DNA of 64,000 bases from Marivivens niveibacter (GCF_002150005.2 NZ_MSPP01000003.1:186001-250000), one strand, 5' to 3'. Positions 32,865-42,886 are shown, counted from the first letter of the stretch. The notes: generated by a model not told the origin, from the sequence alone. Translations and numbers: made by a program.

Positions 32865-35687
32865 TTATTTATTCGCCCGTTCGGCGCCTTGTGAAATCGC
32901 CTCGCGTAGTTTGCGTTCCAATGCCTCACGTCGATGATCCTGATGGAATTTCAGGCCAAACATGTCTTTGACGTAGAACACATCGACCACCTGTTCGCCG
33001 TAGGTCGCGATCACGGCGGATGCGATATAGACGTTGTTCGCGGCCAAAGTGCGCGTCAGATCGTGCAGCAAACCAGCGCGGTCGCGGGTGTCGACCTCGA
33101 TAATGGTGTAGATGTCCGATCCTTCGTTATCAAAGGTGACGTGGGTCTGAACGCGGAACGCTTTTTCGCGCTTTTTGATCTTATCTTTGTCCTTCAACGC
33201 CTCACGGGCGATGACTTCGCCCTTTAGCGTGCGTTCGATCATATTGCGCAGGCGTGGCAGGCGGGCCTGTTCATAGGGGTGCCCGTCCGCATCCTGAATC
33301 CAGAAAATCGCGGTCGCATAGCCGTCTTTGGACGTATAGGTGCGTGCATCCACGACGTTCGCCCCGACCAAGGCCAGCGCCCCAGCCATGCGGCTGAACA
33401 AACCGGGGTGGTCGGCCATTGCGAAACAGGCGCGGGTGGCATCGCGGTCGTGATCCAGTTCCAGATCGATACGGATTTCGCTGTCGGTGATATCGCGCAG
33501 CTGGTTCGCAAACACGACCTGAGCAGAGGCGGGAAGACCCTGCCAATAAGGGCCGTAATGACGACCGATTTCGGCACGCAGTTCTTTGGCGTCCCAATCG
33601 GAGAGCGCTTCGCGCAGTTGGCGTTTTGCTTCGGTTTCACGGCTGTTGCGGTTCAGCTCTTCCATCCCGTTTTCCAAAACGGATTTGGTTTGCTGATGCA
33701 GATCGCGTAGCAACATGGCCTTCCAGTTGTTCCAAGTACCTGGACCAACGCCGCGAATATCGCAGACCGTTAGAACGGTCAGCAGATCCAGACGTTCGAC
33801 CGATTTCACGGCCTTTGCGAAATCGCGCACAGTGCGCGGGTCTGACAGGTCGCGTTTTTGCGCAACGTCGGACATCAACAGGTGATAGCGGACCAGCCAT
33901 TCAACCGTTTCACAGTCTTTTTTCGAAAGCCCCAGACGCGGGCAAACTTTGCGCGCGATCTGTGCGCCAAGGATCGAATGATCCTCGGGTCGGCCTTTGC
34001 CGATGTCGTGCAACAGCAGCGCGACATACATAACTTTGCGATTGATTCCGCGTTTTAGAATGCCAGAGGCAACGGGCAGTTCTTCGACCAGTTCACCCCG
34101 TTCGATCTGCGCAAGGTGCGAGATACATTGGATCGTATGTTCGTCCACGGTGTAGTGGTGATACATATTGAACTGCATCATCGCGACGATGGGCGCAAAT
34201 TCAGGCACAAAGGCCGACAGCACGCCCAATTCATTCATGCGGCGCAGCGCACGTTCTGGGTTGCCGTGTTTCAGCAGCAGATCCAGGAAAATGCGGTTGG
34301 CCTCTTTGTCCGCGCGCATGGAATCGTCGATAAGATCTAGATTGGCGGCCAAAAGGCGCATCGCATTGGGATGCAGCAAAGTACCCGTCCGCATACCTTC
34401 TTCGAAGATACGCAGCATGTTTAACGGATCAGAAAAGAACGCTTTTTCATCGCCAACTGTGATGCGGTTTTGTTCGATGGCATAGGGCGGACGCGCTTTG
34501 CGTTTGCGGGTCAACAAACGGGTCAGCATGGGTTCAGGTTTGGTGTGTTCCGCCTCTAGCGAGGTTAGGAAAATGCGGGTCAATTCGCCAACGCGGGTTG
34601 CGTGGCGGAAATAGTCCTGCATGAAGATTTCCACGCCGCGACGACCGTTTGTATCGTTATACCCCATGCGGTCTGCGACCTCTACCTGTAGATCAAAGGT
34701 CAGCTGATCCATCGCGCGGCCAGTGATCAGGTGCAGATGACAGCGAACGGCCCACAGGAATTCTTCGGCCTGATGGAATGTGACGTATTCGTCGGGGGTG
34801 AAAACACCGCGGTCCACCAGTTCGGATGCGGTGGCAACGTGGTTGATGTATTTCGCGATCCAATACAGCGACTGCATATCGCGCAGACCGCCTTTGCCCT
34901 CTTTTACGTTCGGTTCAACGACGTAACGCTGGCCGCCTTGTTTGCGGTGGCGTTCGGCGCGTTCGGCCAATTTGGCCTCGATGAAATCGGTGGCGGTGGT
35001 GCTGAAAAGTTCGTTCCACAGCTTGTCAGCCAGCTCGCCAGCCAATTCTTCGTCGCCCGCTAGGTAACGATATTCTACAAGCGACGTGCGGATGGTGTAA
35101 TCTTCGCGCGCGAGTTTCAGGCAATCCTTGATCGTGCGGCTGGCGTGACCGACCTTTAGCCGCAAATCCCACATCATATAGAGCATGGATTCGATCAGGC
35201 TTTCGGCCCAAGGCGTGATTTTGTAAGGGGTCAAAAACAGCAGGTCGACATCTGAAAACGGTGCCATTTCCCCGCGGCCATAGCCGCCCACAGCGACAAT
35301 CGTCAGACGTTCAGCTGCGGTCGGATTGTTCAGTTTATGCAGACGTGTTTCGGCGACATGCAAAACAGTTTTGACGATCCAATCCGTCAATCGTGTATAG
35401 GACCGTGTCACAGGGCGCGCATCGAATGGCCGTTCTGCAAAAGCAGCGGCGATACGCTCCATCCCGTTTTTACGGGCCGCGTTCAGGATTTCGACCGTTA
35501 TTTTGCGAATTTGCATCGCATCGGTCACGTCCTCTAACTGCGCATCCAATTCTGCACGGATCGCGTTGGCGTCAAAAATTTCGGCGGCCGGACAAATCAG
35601 TCCGTCCGCCGCCGTTTCTTCGGGGGCTTGTGTTAGGAGTGTCGGCTCAGAAGCCGAGTCCCGCAAAGCTTCTTGGGGCTGGTTCAA
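32865..35687 (-). CDS. glnD: [protein-PII] uridylyltransferase/uridylyl-removing enzyme
   Basis: A 940-residue nitrogen sensor that modifies PII in response to glutamine. Domains in order: nucleotidyltransferase with VGGYGRGEMAPFSDVDLLFL (about residues 115-134), the linked PII-UTase region, an HD hydrolase domain with LLLHDIGKGRPEDHS (about 505-519), and two C-terminal ACT domains. There is no ATG or GTG in range. The TTG at 35687 follows AGGTGG and overlaps the upstream lipoprotein gene by 41 bases; a TTG at 35720 lacks a ribosome-binding site. The start is therefore uncertain. Confidence 0.93.
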   Translation of the reverse strand: MNQPQEALRDSASEPTLLTQAPEETAADGLICPAAEIFDANAIRAELDAQLEDVTDAMQIRKITVEILNAARKNGMERIAAAFAERPFDARPVTRSYTRLTDWIVKTVLHVAETRLHKLNNPTAAERLTIVAVGGYGRGEMAPFSDVDLLFLTPYKITPWAESLIESMLYMMWDLRLKVGHASRTIKDCLKLAREDYTIRTSLVEYRYLAGDEELAGELADKLWNELFSTTATDFIEAKLAERAERHRKQGGQRYVVEPNVKEGKGGLRDMQSLYWIAKYINHVATASELVDRGVFTPDEYVTFHQAEEFLWAVRCHLHLITGRAMDQLTFDLQVEVADRMGYNDTNGRRGVEIFMQDYFRHATRVGELTRIFLTSLEAEHTKPEPMLTRLLTRKRKARPPYAIEQNRITVGDEKAFFSDPLNMLRIFEEGMRTGTLLHPNAMRLLAANLDLIDDSMRADKEANRIFLDLLLKHGNPERALRRMNELGVLSAFVPEFAPIVAMMQFNMYHHYTVDEHTIQCISHLAQIERGELVEELPVASGILKRGINRKVMYVALLLHDIGKGRPEDHSILGAQIARKVCPRLGLSKKDCETVEWLVRYHLLMSDVAQKRDLSDPRTVRDFAKAVKSVERLDLLTVLTVCDIRGVGPGTWNNWKAMLLRDLHQQTKSVLENGMEELNRNSRETEAKRQLREALSDWDAKELRAEIGRHYGPYWQGLPASAQVVFANQLRDITDSEIRIDLELDHDRDATRACFAMADHPGLFSRMAGALALVGANVVDARTYTSKDGYATAIFWIQDADGHPYEQARLPRLRNMIERTLKGEVIAREALKDKDKIKKREKAFRVQTHVTFDNEGSDIYTIIEVDTRDRAGLLHDLTRTLAANNVYIASAVIATYGEQVVDVFYVKDMFGLKFHQDHRREALERKLREAISQGAERANK

Positions 35688-36825
35688 TGATAACCACCTG
35701 ATTGTTTTGAATTTGGGCAATAGCTAGCGCCCGTTGATTAGTACCATCTGGCAACAAACGGAAGACACCTTGGGTTCCTTGGAACCCTTGAGCTTGGGTC
35801 AAACCGCCAAAAGATAGCGCTTCGGGGTTGCCGTCCGCCAATAGGGCGCCGATCGCGGCTATGCCATCAAAGGCCAAACCAGCCAACGGATGTGGCGCTT
35901 GGCCATAGGCAGCGGCGTAACGGGATTCGAACAAGCTGATCATCTGCGTGTCAGGCAGAGCGAAGACGCCGCCCTGAAGGCCAGGCAATGCCAAAGCTTG
36001 CGGTGCCACGTCCCAGCGGGTCAGACCCAGCATTTTCGTGGTGTTCGGGTTGATGCCCTGTTCAGGCAATGCGGTTGCGATGATCGGCAGGTCGGCGTTG
36101 ATGCCTGCGGTCAGGAAAACGGACTGAGCGCCAGAAGAACGCACTTGGCTTGCGATTCCGCTGGCTGCGGAAATGATACCCTGCTGTGACATCGGGTAGG
36201 ATGCGATCCCTGCAACTGTCGCGCCATTCGAACGCACGGCGGATGAAATCGCGTCACGGCCAACGGCCCCCTGAAGATCGTCGCCATGGACAATCATATG
36301 AGAGTTGATGCCTTGGGTTTGGGCATAGCTGACAAGGCGGTTCGCAGTGTTTTGAAAGGTCGCGCCCAGAACAAAGACATTGTTACCCGCAATCGAGGTG
36401 TTGTTGGAAAACGCCAGAACGTTCACACCGCGGTTCGCAACCGCAACGCCAGCAGCGTTTGCAGCTTCGGCATAAAGCGGGCCAAGAATGATTTGCGCAC
36501 CATCGTTGACCGCTTGGGTCGCAACGGCTGCAGCTTGGGCAGGGCTTGCCGCGGTGTTATAGACGCGCAGATTGATTTGAACGCCGTTAAGGTCCGAAAT
36601 AGCCAAGCGCGCTGCGTTTTCTAGATTCGACGCAAGGAAACTATCCGATTCGACACCAGATCCGCCCGGCACAAGTAGCGCGACAGTCACAGGGTCGTTT
36701 GGATTAACCGATGAAGTATTGGAATTGGTGACAGGAATTGGTTCACATGCGGCGACCCAAATTACTGAAATTAATGCAAAAAAACGCGCAATGCGTAGTC
36801 GCGCGGCGCGCACTGTCGAAAACAT
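35647..36825 (-). CDS. lipoprotein with periplasmic-binding fold (penicillin-binding protein activator-like)
   Basis: A 392-residue lipoprotein with signal peptide ending WVAAC (cysteine at residue 27), then a type 1 periplasmic-binding fold starting VALLVPGGSGVESDSF. In alphaproteobacteria such proteins are annotated as penicillin-binding protein activators (LpoA/LppC C-terminal domain), though it lacks the LpoA N-terminal TPR half. A leucine/branched amino acid-binding protein is the alternative, but no transporter is nearby. Its neighbours glnD and murJ suggest envelope function. Confidence 0.75.
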   Translation of the reverse strand: MFSTVRAARLRIARFFALISVIWVAACEPIPVTNSNTSSVNPNDPVTVALLVPGGSGVESDSFLASNLENAARLAISDLNGVQINLRVYNTAASPAQAAAVATQAVNDGAQIILGPLYAEAANAAGVAVANRGVNVLAFSNNTSIAGNNVFVLGATFQNTANRLVSYAQTQGINSHMIVHGDDLQGAVGRDAISSAVRSNGATVAGIASYPMSQQGIISAASGIASQVRSSGAQSVFLTAGINADLPIIATALPEQGINPNTTKMLGLTRWDVAPQALALPGLQGGVFALPDTQMISLFESRYAAAYGQAPHPLAGLAFDGIAAIGALLADGNPEALSFGGLTQAQGFQGTQGVFRLLPDGTNQRALAIAQIQNNQVVIIEPAPRSFAGLGF

Positions 36826-36923
36826 CGGTCATAACTCCTCTTGCGTGGGGCGGCGCAATTGCGGCAGACCCAGCAGGTCAAATCTTTCTCAGATAATAGA
36901 CTGCACAACCAAAGGGTCCAGTT

Positions 36924-37787
36924 ATGAATCATCGCATTATTCCCCTTGAAGCCGGTCTGTATCTGGTGGCGACCCCGATCGGGACAGCGCGGGATATCAC
37001 ATTGCGCGCGCTGGATATTCTGGCCAGCTGCGATTTGATTGTCGCCGAGGACACCCGAACCGCCCGCAAATTGATGGATATTCACGGCATCCCGCTGAAC
37101 GGCCGACAGATGATCGCTTATCACGACCATTCGACCGAAGCGCAGGTTGCGGGCATAGTGAAACTGATCAGCGAAGGCAAATCCGTCGCCTGCGTGTCCG
37201 AAGCAGGCACACCAATGGTTGCGGACCCCGGTTTCGAATTGGGCCGCGCTGTGATTGCAGCCGGCGCAAATGTAACAGCGGCCCCCGGAGCTTCGGCCGT
37301 TTTGACCGCGCTGACGGTCGGCGGTTTGCCCACAGATAAATTCATGTTTGTCGGTTTCCTGCCCGCCACAAAATCGCAGCGGCAAACCGACATTGCATCC
37401 CTACGCGACATCCCAGCGACGCTGGTTTTCTATGAATCCCCCAAACGCATTAAGGAAATGTTAGTTGATTTGGCCGACGTTCTAGGGGGCGACCGAGAGG
37501 CCGCTGTTTGCCGAGAGCTGACTAAGAAGTTTGAAGAGGTCTCTCGCGGACCGTTGCGTGATCTGGTTGCCGAATATGCCGACCGTACGGTCAAAGGCGA
37601 ATTGGTTGTTTTGGTGGGCCGTGCAGGTGCCGCCGAAGTTGATGAAATGGATGTGGAAACTGCATTGAAAAAAGCGATGGAAACCATGCGCGTCAAAGAC
37701 GCAGCAACAGCGGTCGCGGGCGCGCTGGGCCTACCGAAACGGCAGGTCTATCAAATTGCGCTCGACTTGCAGAAAGCAGGGGAATGA
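36924..37787 (+). CDS. rsmI: 16S rRNA (cytidine1402-2'-O)-methyltransferase
   Basis: A 287-residue tetrapyrrole-methylase-fold enzyme that 2'-O-methylates C1402 of 16S rRNA using SAM. Motifs: LYLVATPIGTARDITLRAL (about residues 12-30), AEDTRTARKL, SEAGTPMVADPG and FYESPKRIKEML. Length is typical. It overlaps yraN by 4 bases and is divergent from the lipoprotein gene. Confidence 0.95.
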   Translation: MNHRIIPLEAGLYLVATPIGTARDITLRALDILASCDLIVAEDTRTARKLMDIHGIPLNGRQMIAYHDHSTEAQVAGIVKLISEGKSVACVSEAGTPMVADPGFELGRAVIAAGANVTAAPGASAVLTALTVGGLPTDKFMFVGFLPATKSQRQTDIASLRDIPATLVFYESPKRIKEMLVDLADVLGGDREAAVCRELTKKFEEVSRGPLRDLVAEYADRTVKGELVVLVGRAGAAEVDEMDVETALKKAMETMRVKDAATAVAGALGLPKRQVYQIALDLQKAGE

Positions 37788-38155
37788 CCGCATCCGCGCT
37801 GCATCATCGCGGGCACAGAAATTATCAGGCAGGTTTGGCTGCCGAAGGGATCGTTGAACGGCATTACGTGTCGTTGGGGGCCACGCTGATCGCGCAACGT
37901 TGGCGCGGTAAACATGGTGGTGAAATTGACCTGATCTTTCGCCATGGGGATCGCACGGTTTTCGTCGAGGTGAAGAAAAGCAAATCCCACGCATCCGCCG
38001 CCACGCGGATCGCGCGGTCGCAGATGGCACGTATCATGACCAGCGCGACGGAATTCATGGATGGGAAACGCGTCCCGATGCGGATCGATGTCGCGTTGGT
38101 AGATGGCATCGGCGCGGTCAAGGTGATTGAAAACGCACCCATGGGCATGTGGTAG
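37784..38155 (+). CDS. yraN: YraN/UPF0102 family nuclease-like protein
   Basis: A 123-residue protein with a Holliday-junction resolvase-like (restriction endonuclease) core: GEIDLIFRHGDRTVFVEVK near residues 46-64 supplies the acidic and lysine residues. Exact function is unknown. rsmI-yraN-gshB is a widely conserved order in alphaproteobacteria. ATGA overlap with rsmI. Confidence 0.88.
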   Translation: MTASALHHRGHRNYQAGLAAEGIVERHYVSLGATLIAQRWRGKHGGEIDLIFRHGDRTVFVEVKKSKSHASAATRIARSQMARIMTSATEFMDGKRVPMRIDVALVDGIGAVKVIENAPMGMW

Positions 38156-38216
38156 GCATTGAAGCGCAGGCCGCGCTGGGCCATGTATAAGCCAACAGTT
38201 ATACAAAGGCCGCAAT

Positions 38217-39158
38217 ATGTCTCTTAAAGTTGCAATTCAGATGGACCCGATCGGTCCGATCAATATCGACGCCGACAGCACATTCCGTATCGCCGAAGAG
38301 GCGCAGAAACGCGGGCACACTCTGTTCTATTACACGCCCGACAAATTGGTCTACCAAGAGGGTCGCGTCACCGCACGCGGTTGGCCCTTGACCGTTCAGC
38401 GGGTCAAAGGGGACCACGCAATTCTGGGCGAAGAACAAGAGGTCGATCTCGCCGATTTTGATGTGGTCTGGCTGCGTCAGGACCCGCCGTTCGATATGGG
38501 TTACATCACCACGACCCACATTCTGGACCGCATTCACCCAGACACTCTGGTCGTGAATGACCCGTTCTGGGTTCGCAACTACCCCGAAAAACTGCTTGTT
38601 CTCGATTTTCCAGAATTGACCCCGCCCACTGCGATCGCGCGCGATCTACAAACCTTGCGCGAATTCCGCGAACGTCACGGCGATATCATTCTAAAGCCTT
38701 TGTACGGCAACGGCGGTGCAGGCGTGTTCAAATTGAACGCAAGCGATGGCAACCTTGCGTCGCTGCACGAAATGTTCACCGGAATTAATAACGAGCCGCT
38801 GATCGTGCAGAAATTCCTGCCTGCAGTATCGGCCGGTGACAAACGGGTCATTCTGGTCGACGGCGAACCTGTCGGCGCGATTAATCGCGTGCCGCAAAAG
38901 GGCGAAACCCGTTCGAACATGCACGTTGGTGGCCGTGCCGAGAAAGTCGAACTAACAGACCGTGATCGTGAAATCTGTGCCGCCATTGGTCCACTACTCC
39001 GTGAAAAAGGCCAAATTTTCGTCGGAATCGACGTCATCGGCGACTATCTGACGGAAATCAACGTGACCTCGCCCACGGGTATTCAAGAACTCGAACGGTT
39101 TGACGGCACCAACGTTGCCGAGAAAATTTGGGAAGCGATCGAAGCGCGCAAAGCCTGA
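38217..39158 (+). CDS. gshB: glutathione synthetase
   Basis: A 313-residue ATP-grasp ligase joining gamma-glutamylcysteine and glycine. Visible: the N-terminal domain [18 protein letters not shown], then [16 protein letters not shown] (about residues 159-174) and [20 protein letters not shown] near the C-terminus for Mg-ATP binding. Length is normal. Its stop overlaps the next start as TGATG. Confidence 0.96.
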   Translation: MSLKVAIQMDPIGPINIDADSTFRIAEEAQKRGHTLFYYTPDKLVYQEGRVTARGWPLTVQRVKGDHAILGEEQEVDLADFDVVWLRQDPPFDMGYITTTHILDRIHPDTLVVNDPFWVRNYPEKLLVLDFPELTPPTAIARDLQTLREFRERHGDIILKPLYGNGGAGVFKLNASDGNLASLHEMFTGINNEPLIVQKFLPAVSAGDKRVILVDGEPVGAINRVPQKGETRSNMHVGGRAEKVELTDRDREICAAIGPLLREKGQIFVGIDVIGDYLTEINVTSPTGIQELERFDGTNVAEKIWEAIEARKA

Positions 39159-40063
39159 TGTCGTTTCGACTGCGTTTGTACACTTTCGGGGCGCGGTTGT
39201 TAGTGCGCCCCGTTTTCAAATACACGCACAAACCGATCCGCGCTGCAAAGCGAATGGATCGATTGGCTGCCGCATTCGTTATGTTGCCGCCATATAGTTA
39301 CCGTCTGGATCGCCCGTTAGGCGGGCGTCCGGCGCATTTTATTCGTGGGCGCGGTGCGGACGGCGATGGGATTATCTTGTTTTTCCATGGCGGCGGGTAT
39401 TTTACGGGTTCTGGAAAAACGCATTCAGCAATGCTCGCACGATTGTCTGGGTACGCGGGCGTGCCTGTTTTTGCGCAAGATTATCGTTTATCGCGCGACG
39501 AACCCTTTCCTGCGGCTTTCGACGATGCGGTTGCAGCATGGGATGACTTGATCGCGCGCGGATATCGTGCAGATCAGATTGTTATTGGCGGCGACAGTGC
39601 GGGCGGTGGGCTTGCGTTGTCTTTAATGGCGACGTTGTCGGCACGTGGCGAACGTCCAGCTGGTTTGTTTGCGTTTTCGCCTTGGACAGATCTGACAATG
39701 TCCGGCCCGTCGGTGACCGAGGTTGGAAATGCCGATCCTGTTTTGCCAGCCGACCGAATGACCGAAGCCGCGCAGGCCTATTACACAGACACGCCCGCAA
39801 CGGATCCGCGCGTGTCGCCTTTGTTCGCGACATACACATCCCCGCCACCAGTGTTTATGCAAGTTGGAAGCCCCGAAGTTCTGTCTGACGATACCTACCG
39901 CATGGCCGAGGTTTTGCGAAAAGCTGGTGGGCAGGTTGATGTTCAAACGTGGGATAAAGCGCCGCACGTCTGGCATTTGGGCGAACTATGGGTGCCCGAA
40001 GCCCGCGCCGCATTGCGCGATACGGCGACATTTGTTCAAGATGTGCTGAGCGTCAGGCGATAA
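39158..40063 (+). CDS. alpha/beta hydrolase (HSL family esterase)
   Basis: A 301-residue hydrolase of the hormone-sensitive lipase group: HGGGYFTGS oxyanion motif (about residues 77-85), nucleophile elbow GDSAGGGLALS (about 145-155), catalytic Asp likely in SPEVLSDD and His in KAPHVWH. Probably a carboxylesterase of small esters or lactones. The ATG overlaps the gshB stop, so it belongs to that operon. Its 3' end overlaps comM on the other strand by 28 bases. Confidence 0.85.
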   Translation: MSFRLRLYTFGARLLVRPVFKYTHKPIRAAKRMDRLAAAFVMLPPYSYRLDRPLGGRPAHFIRGRGADGDGIILFFHGGGYFTGSGKTHSAMLARLSGYAGVPVFAQDYRLSRDEPFPAAFDDAVAAWDDLIARGYRADQIVIGGDSAGGGLALSLMATLSARGERPAGLFAFSPWTDLTMSGPSVTEVGNADPVLPADRMTEAAQAYYTDTPATDPRVSPLFATYTSPPPVFMQVGSPEVLSDDTYRMAEVLRKAGGQVDVQTWDKAPHVWHLGELWVPEARAALRDTATFVQDVLSVRR

Positions 40064-41547
40064 CCGACCGCTTCTGCAATATGGGGGTGGCGCACCGCGT
40101 CTGATCCGTCCAAATCGGCGATGGTACGGGCCACGCGTAAAACGCGGTGATAGCCTCGTGCCGTCAGTCCAAATTTGTCGGCGACGCGTGTCAGCAATGC
40201 ACGTCCGTCGCTATCAGGTTCGGCAATTTGTTCCAAAACAGCGCCCTCTGCGTCCGAATTTGTGCGCATATCATCGACGTCTATAAACCGTGCCTTTTGG
40301 ATGTCACGGGCCGCTCGGACGCGTTCCGCGATTGTTGTGCTGGTTTCACCATCTGCAGGCAAATCCAGATCGGTAAAGGATACGGGGGGCACCTCGATCC
40401 GTAAATCGAAACGGTCCATCAATGGTCCCGAGATACGCCCCAGATAATCCGACCCGCATACTGGAGCGCGCGAACAAGCGCGCGTGTTATCCGACATGAA
40501 CCCACATTTGCAGGGGTTCGCGGCGGCCACCAACATAAATCGACAAGGATAGCGGACATGGGCATTGGCCCGCGAAACAAATACTTCGCTCGTTTCAATT
40601 GGCTGGCGCAAAGTCTCCAGAACGGTGCGTGGGAATTCGGGGAATTCATCCATGAACAGCACGCCATTATGGGCCAAACTGATTTCACCAGGTTTCGCGC
40701 CGCGGCCACCGCCGACAATTGCGGCCATAGAGGCAGTATGGTGCGGTTCGCGGAACGGACGGTCGCGGCTGATACCGCCATCTTTGATCAACCCCGATAG
40801 GGAATGGATCATCGATGTTTCCAATGCCTCGCCCGCGTCCATTTGCGGCAAAATCCCGATTAGGCGAGACGCGAGCATTGATTTTCCCGAACCTTGTGGG
40901 CCTTGCAAAAACAGGTGATGACGCCCCGCCGCCGCGATTTCTAGCGCCCGTTTGGCGCGTTCTTGGCCTTTCACGTCGCGCATGCATTTGTGGGCACCTG
41001 ACGGTGTCACCTCTCCAGGTGTGGCCGGATCGATTGGTGATTTCCCAGTCAGATGACGTATGACCGCCAGCGCAGATTTCGCACCATAAACAGGCGTTGC
41101 GTCGACCCATGCCGCCTCTGGGGCAGAGGTGACGGGGCAAACCATCGACATCGAATTTTCCGCAGCCGTCAACGCAGCAGGCAAGGCGCCGATGACTGGG
41201 ATGAGGCCACCATCCAGCGCGAGTTCGCCCATTGATACTGTTTCTTTGGCTTTGTCTTTGGGAACGACGCCCAATTCAGCCAGTAAGGCCAAAGCAATGG
41301 GCAAATCGAAGTGGGATCCGTCTTTCGGCATATCCGCAGGGGACAGGTTCACGGTGATTTTAGACGACGGTAGGGCGATGCCCAATGCCTCGAACACGGC
41401 GCGGACGCGTTCACGTGCTTCGGTCACTGCCTTGTTCGGCAAACCGACTATCGCGAAACCGGGTAGGCCCTGCACCTCTGCGCATTGCACTTCGACCAGA
41501 CGGGCCTCTAGCCCTTCGAATGCGACTGTATAGGTCGTTGCGACCAT
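40036..41547 (-). CDS. comM: YifB/ComM family Mg-chelatase-like AAA ATPase
   Basis: A 503-residue protein with an N-terminal Lon-protease-like fold (LPGFAIVGLPNKAVTEARER, about residues 28-47), an AAA+ core with Walker A GPQGSGKSML, Walker B GVLFMDEFPEF and a C-terminal helical lid. In naturally competent bacteria ComM is a branch-migration helicase; in others the role is unclear. The GGGG ribosome-binding site is buried in an 11-base-pair hairpin directly before the ATG. Confidence 0.92.
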   Translation of the reverse strand: MVATTYTVAFEGLEARLVEVQCAEVQGLPGFAIVGLPNKAVTEARERVRAVFEALGIALPSSKITVNLSPADMPKDGSHFDLPIALALLAELGVVPKDKAKETVSMGELALDGGLIPVIGALPAALTAAENSMSMVCPVTSAPEAAWVDATPVYGAKSALAVIRHLTGKSPIDPATPGEVTPSGAHKCMRDVKGQERAKRALEIAAAGRHHLFLQGPQGSGKSMLASRLIGILPQMDAGEALETSMIHSLSGLIKDGGISRDRPFREPHHTASMAAIVGGGRGAKPGEISLAHNGVLFMDEFPEFPRTVLETLRQPIETSEVFVSRANAHVRYPCRFMLVAAANPCKCGFMSDNTRACSRAPVCGSDYLGRISGPLMDRFDLRIEVPPVSFTDLDLPADGETSTTIAERVRAARDIQKARFIDVDDMRTNSDAEGAVLEQIAEPDSDGRALLTRVADKFGLTARGYHRVLRVARTIADLDGSDAVRHPHIAEAVGYRLTLSTS

Positions 41548-41552
41548 GGGAC

Positions 41553-41582
41553 CCCCGTTAACCTAAGGTTTGGTTAACGGGG
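41553..41582 (-). promoter_or_regulatory. perfect hairpin over the comM ribosome-binding site
   Basis: CCCCGTTAACC and GGTTAACGGGG pair perfectly over 11 bases with an 8-base loop, ending 5 bases before the comM ATG. The G-run that must serve as Shine-Dalgarno is the end of the stem. With no T-run it is a poor terminator for the upstream GST gene. Confidence 0.6.
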
Positions 41583-41595
41583 CAGGTGTTGATGA

Positions 41596-42276
41596 TTAGT
41601 TAACAGGCCACGGTTTGCGCGGTAGATTTTTTTCGTATGGGAACGGGTCGTGTGTTTCCTGCAACGCCATTTCTCGCCATTTTAGGAATGCGGGATCGGC
41701 CAGATGCGCGTTCACATAGGCCTGCGCCATGTCTGATACGGGCAACCCGTACCCTGTGATCCGCATCGCGACGGGCGCGTAAAACACGTCGGCCAGCGAA
41801 TACTCACCGAACAACCACGGGCCGTTCGCACCATATTTGTCGCGCGCCATGCCCCACAGGAATTCGATGCGGGCCAGATCCGTTAGCACGGCTTCGCTGG
41901 GTTCGAACCCGTCCCAAACGTGGGACAATTGCATGTCGCAACCGCGCAGCGCACCAAAGCTAGAGTGCATCTCAGCAACCAGATTGCGTGCCAGCGCCCG
42001 TGCGCCCGCGTCTGTCGGCCACAAACCTTTGCTGGGGTTTTCTTCGGCCAATGTTTCCGCCATCGAAATGCTGTCGGACAAAACGTAGCCCGCGGGTGTT
42101 TTCATGGCAGGAACGGTTTTGGCGGGGGCAAGGTCCGCCATATCGGTTTTCAATGTGCCCGCATACAGCCCCAACATATGTTCAGTGTAGGGGATGTCGA
42201 ATTTTTCAAACATAAGCCAGCCGCGAAGGGACCAGCTGCTAAATAGGCGATCGCCAATATATAAATCGTAACTCAT
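41596..42276 (-). CDS. glutathione S-transferase family protein
   Basis: A 226-residue cytoplasmic GST with a thioredoxin-like N-terminal domain (LYIGDRLFSSWSLRGWLMFE; the SSWS serine region is the likely glutathione site) and an all-helical C-terminal domain. KTVPAMKTPAGYVLSDSISM supplies the cis-proline and gamma-glutamyl binding segment. The specific substrate is unknown. Confidence 0.85.
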   Translation of the reverse strand: MSYDLYIGDRLFSSWSLRGWLMFEKFDIPYTEHMLGLYAGTLKTDMADLAPAKTVPAMKTPAGYVLSDSISMAETLAEENPSKGLWPTDAGARALARNLVAEMHSSFGALRGCDMQLSHVWDGFEPSEAVLTDLARIEFLWGMARDKYGANGPWLFGEYSLADVFYAPVAMRITGYGLPVSDMAQAYVNAHLADPAFLKWREMALQETHDPFPYEKNLPRKPWPVN

Positions 42277-42334
42277 GGGGACACGTTAGCGCGGAATTTT
42301 GAATCGCGCTAAACAAGAAATGTGAAGCACCCCA

Positions 42335-42886
42335 TTAAGGTTTGTGATTGATCGCTGTGGCGTGCCAATTGGCGGTGTCGATCGTGGTCACTGATAGGTT
42401 TTCTATCCGATGCCCAAATGTTTCATAGGCAGTGCACCCCAGCGCCCTTTGCACCTGAGTCAGGATCATCCCGAAATGCGCCACGACGATCAGGTCGGGA
42501 TGCCCCAGCGCAAGATGTTCGTCGATCGCATTATCTGCACGGGACCGCACATCGTTCCAGCTTTCGCCGTTAGGGGCGGCAATATCGCCAGGGGTTTCCC
42601 AAAAGGCCCTCATATGCGGATCGTCGGAAAACGTCGCCATTTCCCAATCGCCAAAATGGATTTCCCGGAGACCTGCATGATGGGGTAGACGTGGTCGATT
42701 GCCTTGGATTGCGTCTGCGGTCGAAACGGCGCGGGACAGGTCGGATGATACGACAGGTGCGTGCGGCAAATAGCAAGATAGACGGTCAATCGCGGCTGTG
42801 TCCGACAAATCAGCAGGCAGGTCTGTCCAGCCTACCATGTTTTTCGCGTGGGTCGGGCCGTGCCGCACCAGCCAAAGACGGGTCAT
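42335..42886 (-). CDS. cobC: histidine phosphatase, probable alpha-ribazole phosphatase
   Basis: A 183-residue phosphoglycerate-mutase-like phosphatase with the catalytic LVRHGPTHAKN at residues 6-16 and VAHFGMILTQV (second histidine) near residue 135. Overlapping the cobU/cobP gene by 4 bases makes the cobalamin enzyme that dephosphorylates alpha-ribazole phosphate the best guess; a general phosphatase is possible. Confidence 0.7.
   Translation of the reverse strand: MTRLWLVRHGPTHAKNMVGWTDLPADLSDTAAIDRLSCYLPHAPVVSSDLSRAVSTADAIQGNRPRLPHHAGLREIHFGDWEMATFSDDPHMRAFWETPGDIAAPNGESWNDVRSRADNAIDEHLALGHPDLIVVAHFGMILTQVQRALGCTAYETFGHRIENLSVTTIDTANWHATAINHKP

Noticed and set aside
39158-40063. Start of the hydrolase at 39128
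   Set aside because: That frame would run inside gshB; the ATG at 39158 overlaps the gshB stop as TGATG and gives a normal family N-terminus.
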